DNA of 64,000 bases from Druceiella hillmani (lineage: Eukaryota; Arthropoda; Insecta; Lepidoptera; Hepialidae): NCBI GenBank assembly GCA_039881145.1, contig JAYKKI010000127.1, positions 3,847,501 through 3,911,500 of the forward strand, in the 5' to 3' direction. The translations under genes were made by a program, and so were the position numbers. Numbering within the stretch: position 1 is the stretch's first letter; each line of letters starts with the position of its first letter. Below, in pieces: positions 46,296-55,640 of the stretch. The notes under the pieces are model-generated. The model was not told the DNA's origin and ran no database searches. It saw only the letters and a program-made list of their open reading frames with translations.

Positions 46296-46360
46296 CAAAA
46301 AATAACTACCACAATATGGTTAATGTCAACGCTTAACCATATTGTGGTAGTTATTTTTTG
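46296..46360. repeat. Hairpin, 28-bp perfect arms, 9-nt loop
   Basis: 'caaaaaataactaccacaat' plus 'atggttaa' (46296-46323) is the exact reverse complement of 46333-46360. A third, direct partial copy of the right arm ('tgtggtagttatttt') follows immediately at 46362, which fits a template-switch origin. Confidence 0.95.
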
Positions 46361-46427
46361 TATGTGGTAGTTATTTTCATACTCACTAAGAACTATATAA
46401 ATAAAGAAATTCATGCGGTCTGGGCCT

Positions 46428-46503
46428 CGGACAAAAAGCTCAATGTAAATGCTACGAATTAAATTCGGACAAAAAGCTCAATGTAAATGCTACGAATTAA
46501 TTA
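46428..46503. repeat. Perfect 38-bp tandem duplication
   Basis: 'cggacaaaaagctcaatgta' followed by 'aatgctacgaattaaatt' (46428-46465) is repeated at 46466-46503 almost unchanged. Confidence 0.93.
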
Positions 46504-47265
46504 AATCAATTGCTTTTTTAAATGAAAATACCAAGAGATTTCCAAAAAAAAAGTGATAGAGATATATTTCGATGACAATATACCTTATTTATATTTGGAT
46601 ATTAGCAAATTTCTGGCTCCCTTTTATTTCATATTCGGTCACATCTTACCACGACGTGGCTTTCTGCACATTCTTTTACATCCCTCGTTTTAGTCAGATT
46701 AAAGTCAGTCAAGAATATTTATCACGATAATTGAAAAAAAATGTTTTTCACTCCACCCATACACGTTGGAATCGCACTTGTCTATGAGGCTAATAATACA
46801 TACTTGTAATTCTATCTCTTCTATTCTTAATATTTTGCCAATTTATTTTTCTTTTCTCTGGTTTCACTATTGTTTTATTGCCTATGCGTGAGTTACACAC
46901 GATTTTTTTTTCGGAAAAGGACAATATAATGAAGCACAGCAGACTATATTTGATGGCAGACTTTTTTGTGGGATCTCTTATATTAGTAAACGTAATCGTT
47001 CCGAATACGATTACCATTAAAAGTACTTTCTAACAGCTATCGTCTCAAATTTGGTCATACGTTTTGAACGTTCAGTTGAATAATTCAGTTTAAAGTTGAA
47101 TCAGCATAAACAAAAACTTTTTTTAAACCACTGCTTGATAATGTTGCTGCAGAATTACCTACATCCTTCCTGTTTTTACTACACGATCATAAAACGATTT
47201 TTATGCGGTATTGTGTGTAAATTATATCAATAACATCTACTTACCCATCTTTTAAAATATTCAGC
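46504..47265. other. AT-rich stretch, nothing recognised
   Basis: The minus frame 46790-47017 (75 codons) has no known domain. Confidence 0.45.
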
Positions 47266-47269
47266 GTGC

Positions 47270-47730
47270 AGAGCTATTAACAAAGATCGAGGACCGAAGG
47301 AACAAAGTTAAACCGACGACCGATTTAGCTCCCTTTCCGGAACCGGGAGTTCTATCAACCGCTAGCTTCCGCTTCGACTAATGAACCTTGCTTTCTGAGG
47401 CCACAAATCCTTCGCAACGGCCGTCTCGACTGCCTCACCCGACTCGATAACGAACAAGCTGCTTATTAACTCGGCCGAGGGGCATTCGCCACTGGCGCGG
47501 CCCTCGTTGTTTACGAGACACATTGTGCCCTAATTGTTTAAGTAACTCATTGTTCGGTTCATTACTGGACGAGCGTCAGCACAAAAGACACCATTGTCCG
47601 TACGCGTCTCACCGCGACCCCTTTATTCATGTGGAAACGATCCTTGCGCGACCGCCGACTTGACATTGCGAGAATTCCTATCGGCGGCGAGCGCGTTCGT
47701 TATCGTCTCTTGTGCGCCAATTGTTCTTTA
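47270..47730. promoter_or_regulatory. GC-rich block with a SOX-like site cluster, candidate regulatory element
   Basis: The longest island of the window. It has 'ggccgaggggcattcgccac', 'tccctttccggaaccgggag' and 'cgaacaagctgcttattaac'. CATTGT cores, the HMG-box (SOX) consensus, occur at 47521, 47548 and 47592, with ACAAAAG at 47581 and AACAAAG in 'attaacaaagatcg' and 'gaacaaag' near 47280-47310. A 130-codon plus frame (47629-48021) starts at its 3' edge and runs into AT-rich DNA. It is lysine- and isoleucine-rich as expected from base composition and has no known domain. Confidence 0.42.
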
Positions 47731-48639
47731 TTGATATCGGGTAACCGATATAACTATATTTTACAAAGAGAAAATTTATTAACTAGACATAAATATTTCA
47801 GTGAAAAACAATTTTATATCAATTTTATTCATTTAACGAAAAAGAAACGATTGAGGATCGTACTCAAGGGCGGAAGAACCATAATTAATTATGCAACTTC
47901 GTTGGTTTATGCACGTGGAAATATAACTACGTTATTTCGTCATAACTTATTTTTCAAAGTTATAAAACATTTTATTTTTTCAAACGACTTTCAGCATTCG
48001 GAAACTTGTAAATTATTATAATTTATGTGATTTCAATATAAAGCTTCATTTTCTTTTGCGCTGTATGCAATATAAGCAAATTTTTAGCGTTTCTAAAACT
48101 AAATTTTGTGAATGTTGCAAACCCGCGTCTTTGAAGTCGAGACATTACCAAATTTCATCCATTAATTTCATCTTTTCCATAAAGACAAACGAATGTGAAA
48201 TGTTTTATAAATTTTTATCTCTTTTTCATATGTGCCAATAAACGTCTATCGTGGCTGAAAAAGGGTTTTATCTCTCGACAATGGACCTGCTATTGCAATT
48301 AGTATGTGTGTCATATCAATTGATTACCTCGGTATTAAGTACGCGAAAATGACCCTCTGTGTTATTTCCGCGCATTTAACAGTTTTTTTTATAGTTCTAA
48401 AACTATTGAAATTAGGTTACTCGAAATATTTCGGAATTTTGTCCAGAATTTTGGACATTGGTTTAGAAATGGAAGGGCGGGACACATTGCAAACAAAATT
48501 TTGAAGCTTATTATTTTGTAAACGGGATTCAGAAGTAAAAAATGGTAAATGAAACCTAATTTTAAAATGCCTTTGTAACGAGGTCAGACGTACAATGGGG
48601 TACGTTAATTATTTTTTCACCCCATCTTTTTGCTACACA
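47731..48639. other. AT-rich stretch, nothing recognised
   Basis: Frames at 48056-48241 and 48304-48504 are unfamiliar. The phrase 'acaatggggtacgttaatta' at 48593 recurs loosely near 15508. Confidence 0.4.
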
Positions 48640-48786
48640 TTATTTGGGGACTTTTTCTGAAACATAAACTCACAAAATTTCTTTAACGTACGTCTAAAAT
48701 TATAGACCACTACGAGGTCTCGTGATAGAGGGACGAATACATTATGAAGATATATGGGTGGCGTGTTTGATAATGAAACCCTAAAA
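48640..48786 (+). repeat. Dispersed repeat fragment, 'GTTCCGTA' family, 3' end
   Basis: 'gaccactacgaggtctcgtg', 'atagagggacgaatacatta' and the end 'gataatgaaaccctaaaata' correspond to the 3' end of the family, with heavy decay. Confidence 0.4.
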
Positions 48787-49089
48787 TAGACAAAAAGGTT
48801 TATCGATTAAACTTAAGCTGTATAACCTCAACTATCAATTTTTTTTTAAATTCTCTTAATTTCTAATGCAAGAATCGTTTTCAATTTTATCGCCAATCTG
48901 TACGTTTGACTATCACGGTAAGATATTGTACCTTTGTTTAAACTTTTAAACTCTGTTTTTCTTCATAATTTTGGGTTCAATATTTCTAGTTCCACTTATA
49001 TTTCATACCTTTCCGTATATCTCTGAAGATATACGGAAATATTACCTCAAATATATATATTACCTCAAAAATAATTAGGAAAAAAAATA

Positions 49090-49316
49090 TTTTTAAACTC
49101 TGAAAATGAATGCCCCGCAGAACTCCAATTTAATTTGTCGAACGCCACCTCCACTGAGGTATGTGCCAGTTAATATGCTTCATAACTATGCTAAATTTCA
49201 AGTTTCTAAGTAATGCGTTTTCCAAGAAAAACAGCTGTGACGGATGAAAATACGAGCAATGAATGATCTTATAAAAATTCCGCTTTTCCTTTTAAGATAT
49301 TGAAACCTAAAAATAC
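49090..49316 (+). repeat. Dispersed repeat fragment, 'GTTCCGTA' family, 3' part
   Basis: 'gctaaatttcaagtttctaa', 'aagaaaaacagctgtgacgg' and the end 'ccgcttttccttttaagata' plus 'ttgaaacctaaaaa' align with 120-345 and with the 3' part of the best copy. Confidence 0.55.
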
Positions 49317-50048
49317 AATATAACCAATATGGAAAGCTCAAGTGCCGTTTTTCAGTATCGTCGTAAGTTTTAAACCACTAAATTAATTAAATTTCCGCTT
49401 ACGGAATTACACGTTTTTATTGGACACTACTAGGGTAATTTATCAATCTAGGAGTATATTACTAGAAAGGTTTTAATAAAAAGATATCACGCCATATTCC
49501 TACGACATACCGTAATTGTGCGAAGAGACGAGCGAGTTCGTCTGAAAAGTTCTCATTATGAAGTATTTAAAATGCAAGGTAATAACAGGGGCTTGCGCTG
49601 TAGGGATTACAATATACGCGAAATTCAGGTTGTTGTTTATGACTGAAAGCTCACTCAACGTACGTTTGTCGTCCTTCACGGACTGCAAACAGAGTAATAC
49701 TTGAGTAAGCTCTAAGCGGAATGATATTTAAATATTAACATTAATGGAACACATCAGGTACGTTCATAATAGGACGAAGACAAGTTAAACAGAAGTTTCA
49801 GGTACAAAATAAAGGATTACTCATTCAGACTCAACACCTTCATCAAAGTTAATATTGTAATTATACACTCACCAACTTTGTATACAAGCTGTACGATCAG
49901 CTCCGTATCTCCAAGTAATTGAAACTCTCTTTTGTTTCATATAGAAATTTAGTTCGACATTTTTTGTGACATTTTTTATATTACGGATGTTAATATGATA
50001 TTAAAATATTGATTAAATTTAGAAACATCATTTTTATTATAAAAACAA
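49317..50048. other. AT-rich stretch, nothing recognised
   Basis: The minus frame 49500-49688 is unfamiliar. Confidence 0.4.
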
Positions 50049-50049
50049 A

Positions 50050-50790
50050 CTATTACCGACCAATTGGAAAATGAAATAAATGCATTTAACGCAGCTATTC
50101 AAGAAGCTGCATGGTATAGTATCGCCGGTTATGAAAAGAAAATTATAAGATCTTAATTATCCGAAAGAAATTGGAGACCTAATATAAGAAAAAAAAATAA
50201 GGGAAAAGTGGCATCAATCAAGAAGCCAATATGACAAAACTTTATTTAACAAAGCTACTAGACAACTAAGTACAGAAATTAAAAACATCAAACAATTATC
50301 AATCAACAAATTTCTCACAAAACTTACTGCAGATAGCAGCACTGAATACTCACTATGGAAAGCTACAAAATATCTTAAACAACCGTTAGATCAACTATCT
50401 ATCAAAAAAACTGATGAAAAATTGACTCCTAATAATTTAGCAAATTTCTTTGTCCGACCTCTTGAAGCTAGATTTTATCCAAATGAGAGAGATAATACTC
50501 CGCCACCTTTTTATTCCAATGTTTATCTATAACTCAGAAAGTTGCTGATGAAATTAAAACAACCTCAATGCGAAAAAAGTACCTGGATTTGATCTAGTTA
50601 CAGGTGAGATACTTAAAAGTTTAAAAAAAGGCTTTGGTTAAATTAACTATTCTGATCAATGCCTGTATTTGACTAAACCATGTCCCAGATGTGGAAAAAA
50701 CATCTGAAGTTATTCTGATACCAAAACCTGAAACGTCCAGACTCGTAAATGCGCAAAATATTATCAGACGACTCAAAAGAATAAAAGCAT
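50050..50790 (+). pseudogene. Jockey-type non-LTR retrotransposon fragment (endonuclease end to start of reverse transcriptase)
   Basis: In jockey-clade LINEs one ORF encodes an endonuclease followed by a reverse transcriptase. About 50060-50155 reads DQLENEINAFNAAIQEAAWY, the tail of the endonuclease domain. A frame open for 110 codons (50203-50532, no start codon) reads EKWHQSRSQYDKTLFNKATR, later EYSLWKATKYLKQP and LTPNNLANFFVRPLEARFYP, the linker typical of jockey and its relatives. About 50575-50720, in shifted frames, reads KKVPGFDLVTGEILKSL and then LVKLTILINAC, HVPDVEKTSEVILIPKPE. This is the first reverse-transcriptase motif, with the expected tryptophan lost. Stops and frameshifts separate these blocks, and the sequence ends near 50790 before the catalytic YADD. 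The copy is dead and truncated. Confidence 0.88.
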
Positions 50791-51145
50791 TTGAGCTTAC
50801 TAGACATTAGAATACTAAGTGATTCAATGGAAAAATCTTAATTTAGACAATACCTATTAGATTAATTTAGAAACAAATTAGTGGTTAGTTATGCAACTAG
50901 TTGTAACAAAAATTTTAAAAAAATTATTTATTACCTGAAAGATAATAATCTGGCAAATTTATTGCTACAGTCAATCAAAATTACAGTGCGTTTATGATCT
51001 AACAGGATATGTGTAAAGCAAGATGTGTTAACAAAATATGCTATGTAAATATTTGAAGAAAAAAACAAAAAATGTCTAATTTGATATATCGGAAGGAGCT
51101 TTGGATTAGGGTTGAGGGGTAGAAAATGAAAGGAGAATAATTAAA
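50791..51145. other. AT-rich stretch between two retrotransposon fragments
   Basis: Nothing was recognised. It may contain further decayed retrotransposon sequence. Confidence 0.4.
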
Positions 51146-51149
51146 GGAG

Positions 51150-51460
51150 AGGGATCTGAAACGGAATGGAATGTTGAAAGTAAAGCTAGGGGAGGTTCTA
51201 TTCCTGACGACTTTGCAATGCTTGAATGAACAGTAAAAATCTGATGTCGGAATTGAGTTTGTTTCATAACTTAACAACATGATTAGGAAACAAATACTCA
51301 TAGAAGAAGATAGCATGTTTAGGGATAAAGAGCGTGAGAAGTTTCTCAGAACGTAGACCCAGGTTATGGTCGGAAAGTGTTGTGAACTTTACAGTGAGGT
51401 AGGTGGCATTTTTAGGATTTTCAATATATTATAAAGCAGCGAAAGAATGTGAAAATTTCA
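51150..51460 (-). pseudogene. C-terminal fragment of a non-LTR retrotransposon reverse transcriptase
   Basis: The minus strand reads SHSFAAL, stop, YIENPKNATYLTVKFTTLSD, then LRSEKLLTLFIPKHAIFFYE and YLFPNHVVKL, stop, NKLNSDIR. This follows the C-terminal pattern of CR1/jockey-like elements: a basic R-x-x-K/R patch, a P-x-x-x-x-x-x-F segment and an L-W-N-x-L-P/N motif. The in-frame stop falls exactly on the expected W (TGG to TGA). It lies in the opposite orientation to the fragment at 50050-50790, so they are separate insertions. A 91-codon frame in another phase (51041-51316) is a shadow. Confidence 0.5.
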
Positions 51461-51509
51461 CCGGTCACGAATCACCATCCATCTGAGCTGGACGGAGATT
51501 CGTGACCGG
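51461..51509. repeat. Small perfect hairpin, 13-bp arms
   Basis: 'ccggtcacgaatc' (51461-51473) pairs exactly with 'gattcgtgaccgg' (51497-51509) across a 23-nt loop with GC-richer sequence ('ccatctgagctggacgga'). It lies at the 5' side of the minus-strand reverse-transcriptase fragment. Confidence 0.85.
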
Positions 51510-52840
51510 AGATGTGATCAGCTTTTCTCAGGCTGAAAACGACGTATTTATTGTTATATTAACGAACATGCCTATCAGAATATTTCAGTTGCTCCACTAC
51601 GGTAACTTTGTTTATGATTGTTAATTTTATAACGTATACTAGTGGTTCTTTATGTTACTATGGGTAAAACGATCCCAAGATCTCTGATTTTACATTATTT
51701 CTTTTTTTAAATAAGGAAAACTTGAAAGCCGCTAACACACGTCACATATACACGTTGTCCGGGAGAAGCATCGAGCAAAGAAAGACGTTATTCCTTGACT
51801 GAAAAATAGTTGATTGTCGTTAAAATAATATTTAAAAAATTCCTTTTTTTCAGAAAATTGAAAATGATACTCATAATTATTTGTCATATTTTTCGTACAT
51901 ACGATACTTGCACACATTGTTCAGCATCACTCGGAGGAATAACCCACAAACAGCTGCGAATACATCGACACTGCAGGTAAAAAACGCACTCCGGGCAAGT
52001 ATTGGGTGTGTCAAAAAAGTTATGTGTAATATTTTTTGCACTCAATTAGAAAAGGGGCGTATTTTACGTTTTATTTCAACGACAATTTATTCCTTTGGAG
52101 AAAACGGATAGCGTCTTTATAGAAAAAGAATACATCTATTCCCGGACACCGTGTAGTAAATGAGTTATAAACAAGCGAGTGTTATAATTCATTGAAGGTT
52201 GGTGCTACGCTGAAGTTGACGGCAGTGATTGAGGCAGAAATTCATCAGAAGAAACTATTTATAATTTTCCATTTTTCGTTTGTTCTCCACTTTCAAACGG
52301 CATTCTTTGCGAAATTTTGACTGATCGTTAAAACATTCAAAAATAACACTTTGATCTTCCCGCTGATGCTTTGACTTTTCTCATTAGTAAACATTCCATG
52401 AATCACAGTAACATTCTATAACGTGGAGAAATAAAATATATTTTAGAAGATAATTTAGATTTGCAAGTTGAAGTATTTAGTGTAGAACACCGAATATGAT
52501 ATGTAAAAAAGTTAGTTTTTCGAATGATTGTGTCAGTACTGTTACTAACGAACTGTAAACCAAGTATGATTTAATAATTTTTATATTGCTAGAGTAACCG
52601 TGGAAGTGAGAATACTAGACAGGCCGTAACTATGTATTAAGCGCACAAAACATATCCATAAATAGATCTTTTGCAGGTACACATATCAGGGTCAGTTGCA
52701 GTTCTTAGCATAGATTTTTTTCGTGAAAATATAATTCGTAGGAGCCAATATGATTTCATTCTGGAAGTATAAAAACACCAGTCGTAATATAAATAATATC
52801 AAAGGTGTAATATTCCCCGCATAAGTTCGTCATGTTAAAT
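51510..52840. other. AT-rich stretch, nothing recognised
   Basis: Small frames (51732-51917, 51881-52111) are unfamiliar. 51945-52015 is slightly GC-richer. Confidence 0.4.
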
Positions 52841-53046
52841 AAATCGTAATGATTGAATATATTTGGCGTTAATTTTGTAGAAATTATTATATCTTCAGTT
52901 GGGCTATTATCAAAGATAGATCTTTGCTGACAGCCCACCTGAAGATGTTGTAATACAACAAAACCTAAGTCGTGGTAAAGAACTTAAAGAAAGTAGAAAT
53001 AATACTTCCTCACGTAGTTTCATTTAATCGTGAAATCGTAATGATT
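52841..53046 (-). mobile_element. Palindromic hammerhead-bearing element, copy E, with 14-bp target duplication
   Basis: The insertion 52855-53032 is flanked by the perfect duplication AAATCGTAATGATT (52841-52854 and 53033-53046). The conserved end 'gaatatatttggcgttaatt' is on the left. Most of the left arm is deleted between 'gtagaaatt' and 'atatcttcag'. The right arm on the plus strand (52935-52975) reads CCAC, CTGAAGA, GTTGT/ACAAC, AAAA instead of GAAA, CCTAAG, then GTC followed by GTGG. This copy has the longest target duplication and clean boundaries. Confidence 0.9.
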
Positions 53047-53369
53047 TAGAAACAAATTGCGTACTTTTAATACTTAACAATGGCATCGACCCTAAGGGAT
53101 GGGAACAATGTTACATGTCCCGGATGTGACAGAGACAATGATACGATTATCTTTATACACATACATATGTTTGGTGTAAATGAGGACAAAGCCATATACG
53201 AGTATAGGCACGATATTTTGACATATTTTGTACGCTCAGGGTCTAACTAGTTGTATCCATACATATAATAAAATTTCAATAGAGTAAATTCTGTACATGG
53301 AAAATATTTTAAAAAGATTGATTGATTTAGCGTATAGAATGACAATAGAAGCCGGAAAATATTTTTTAT
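53047..53369. other. Unassigned stretch
   Basis: 53090-53140 ('ctaagggatgggaacaatgt' then 'tacatgtcccggatgtgaca') is more balanced in composition. Nothing was recognised. Confidence 0.4.
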
Positions 53370-53545
53370 AATTTTTGTCTATCTATCTGTACGTTTTTCG
53401 TGCGTCAATCACGCAAAATCTACTTGACGGATTTTTATAAAATTTGATATGGTAATAATTTATCACCAAGAGCAACATATGAGAGAAAAACAACTTTATT
53501 ATTCCGAAGTTTACGCGAGCCAAACCGTGGGGTTCTCTTAGTATT
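53370..53545 (+). repeat. Dispersed lepidopteran-type repeat fragment
   Basis: 'tctatctatctgtacgtttt', 'tcaatcacgcaaaatctact', 'gacggatttttataaaattt' and 'gatatggtaataatttatca' follow the layout of a widespread lepidopteran repeat in which 'CACGCAAAA.CTACTGAACGG' precedes a GC-rich 'GCGAAGCCGCGGG' end (here degraded to 'gcgagccaaaccgtgggg'). Assigned from recollection. Confidence 0.5.
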
Positions 53546-54584
53546 ATTTAAATCAATAAAAATTTGTGAACCTTATGGCGATGGTTATTTTTGCATGAAA
53601 TGCTACTATAAAGTGTTACATATAATTTTCTTGTAATTATCACACATTACATCGATAATTCATCGATGTTGATCTTCGTAGTCTTTGTTTTTTCTTTATT
53701 CCTGCTTATTACGTTGGATAGAAAATAAAATCCTTCTCTTTTTTACCATCACCACGAGCAGATAATCTACCTACTTTAATATTATTCTATGTTTGCAAGT
53801 GTTTTTGAACAAAACTCTTAAATTCTATACAAACACGTAGATTTTCTAGTTAATATTTTCAATATTTTGCAATTATATTTTTAAAGAACTCATAGATTCA
53901 AAGAACAGAGAATTGGATGCAGAAATAAATCCGTACAACTAATAAGTATGAGTAATGCATGTTTTTATTATTGATTTTTACCCGAACAATAGTTATAAAT
54001 AATGCAAACTTTTCCAACTAAGTATATAAACATGAGATTAATAAAATAAAATAATTTAAAACGTCGTTCATTCCCTTAAATGAAAAATGATATTTGATAT
54101 GAAATTTTATGTTTTGAGAAATATGATCTCAGATCATGGATTTTCAAATTGTCAAAGCCTTTGAGATGAAGCTATAGATGCAGGTGTCGGGAAAGAGCGT
54201 ATTAATTTTTCCTTAATTATTGATAAAATATTTCCTAATTTGTAAAAATGCATAAAAATTATTTTATACATGTTAAATATGACAGATATAGTAGGAATTT
54301 AAGATACGAAAAATAAATATTAGACAAAATAACGACATATAAAGAAAGAAAAGTTAAATATAATATTAAAATGGTTTGTACAGCAATGCAATGCTTAGAA
54401 TGAATGGGGGTTCGGCGCCAAATGAATGTTTATGAGCCACGTGCGAGCAAAGGAAAGGTTGTAGCCATCGTCGTTGTGTTCTTGTAGCTATAAGTCGACC
54501 AACTATTAGAACATTTTAAACAAGAGAATAAGTCTGTAATATTTCGACAAAACCAAATAAAAACAAAACGTGCCATTGAGGTCG
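53546..54584. other. AT-rich stretch, nothing recognised
   Basis: 54405-54475 is slightly GC-richer. No gene was seen. Confidence 0.4.
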
Positions 54585-54735
54585 GTTTCTATGATTCCGT
54601 GCCTCAAAAGGAAAAAGGAAACCCTCATAACTTCATTCAAGTATCCGTCTGTCAACGCTGTTTTCTCATAAACCACTTGAAGCAGAAACTTGAAATTCGG
54701 CGTAATAAAAAGCATATTAAGGATGTTTCTATGGC
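54585..54735 (-). repeat. Dispersed repeat fragment, 'GTTCCGTA' family, reversed
   Basis: 'atgattccgtgcctcaaaag', 'ggaaaccctcataacttcat', 'gtctgtcaacgctgttttct' and 'acttgaaattcggcgtaata' are the reverse complement of the 3' part of the family and are well preserved. Short frames on both strands (54506-54760 and 54599-54874) are artefacts. Confidence 0.65.
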
Positions 54736-54813
54736 TAAATACTATAAAATATTTTTGCATAGTAATTTTAGGCTGTCGGAAATAAAATTAAGTATTAGAA
54801 ATTTATCGAAAGG

Positions 54814-54926
54814 GTACAGTTTCAAAGAGCTAATTATAAAATATAGTTTCAAAGGTATAGTTTCAAAGTGCTAATTATAAAATATAGTTTCAAAAGTTTA
54901 GTTTCAAAGGGTTAATTATAAGAGCC
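54814..54926. repeat. Minisatellite, 41-bp unit, 2.7 copies
   Basis: 'gtatagtttcaaagtgctaa' followed by 'ttataaaatatagtttcaaa' repeats at 54814, 54855 and 54896 (partial). The unit contains 'agtttcaaa' twice. Confidence 0.9.
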
Positions 54927-55285
54927 TGCATAGTTAGAGATATACCGAATGAAAAAAATATGTTCCCGCTCATCTTAAAACAAAAACTACCGAACTTAAA
55001 ATTATGGAAAGAAATAACGTTTTTGGAAACTTACTTAAAGATTGTACTGAAACTATGATAAGATGCTATGATAAATTAAGTAATTTTACTTCAAACGAGG
55101 AATGGGATTTTTGATGTGTAAGCCAAACTCGTTCTTGGCCAGTTTTTAGTGAAATATCTTTAATATGATCTTGGGAAATGAGTCCACCATCATCTTATAT
55201 CATCCTTCACATATTATTGTTCCAGGCGTGTATTATCATGTAAGAATTGCATAACAATAAAGATAAAAAATAGGTACGCGGCTCT
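54927..55285. other. AT-rich stretch, nothing recognised
   Basis: No structure was seen. Confidence 0.4.
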
Positions 55286-55289
55286 AATA

Positions 55290-55640
55290 TGTTTATAGAG
55301 CTTCCGAGGTTCCGTCCCCACGCAGCCGCTGCCCCATCGCGAGCAAACAAAAAGAGCGCACGTCTAGGAGCACGTAACTCCTATCAAACCAACTGAAAAT
55401 AATTAGGCCGAAACAGCGCCGAACAATTCGTACATCCAATTTCGGTGAATTCGCAAAAACTACTCGGCTTAATGCGAGAAGTGAGCTGTCCGCCCGCGAA
55501 CTTTCGCCGTCGCGTCGCACCAAAACGACGCCGGCGCGATATCGCAAACAAATTTCAAGTCCTTTTATGCTTATGTCACGTCGCATAAACTAGCGAGAGT
55601 AATCAACTAGATGGGCGAACGTTTGCTGCGTAACGGACCT
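55290..55640. promoter_or_regulatory. GC/CpG-rich block, candidate regulatory element
   Basis: 'cacgcagccgctgccccatc', 'gtcgcgtcgcaccaaaacga' and 'cgccggcgcgatatcgcaaa' make this one of the most CpG-rich blocks. A 97-codon minus frame (55293-55586) is rich in R, L and V because of the CpG content and has no domain I recognise. A promoter, an enhancer or an unrecognised exon are all possible. Confidence 0.38.

Noticed and set aside
47629..48021. 130-codon plus-strand ORF, the longest in the window
   Set aside because: No recognisable domain. The second half is Lys/Ile/Phe-rich as expected from AT-rich DNA, and it straddles an island edge with no splice or promoter support.
55293..55586. 97-codon minus-strand ORF in a CpG-rich block
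   Set aside because: The low stop frequency is explained by base composition. No domain or splice sites were recognised, so it is kept as a regulatory candidate only.
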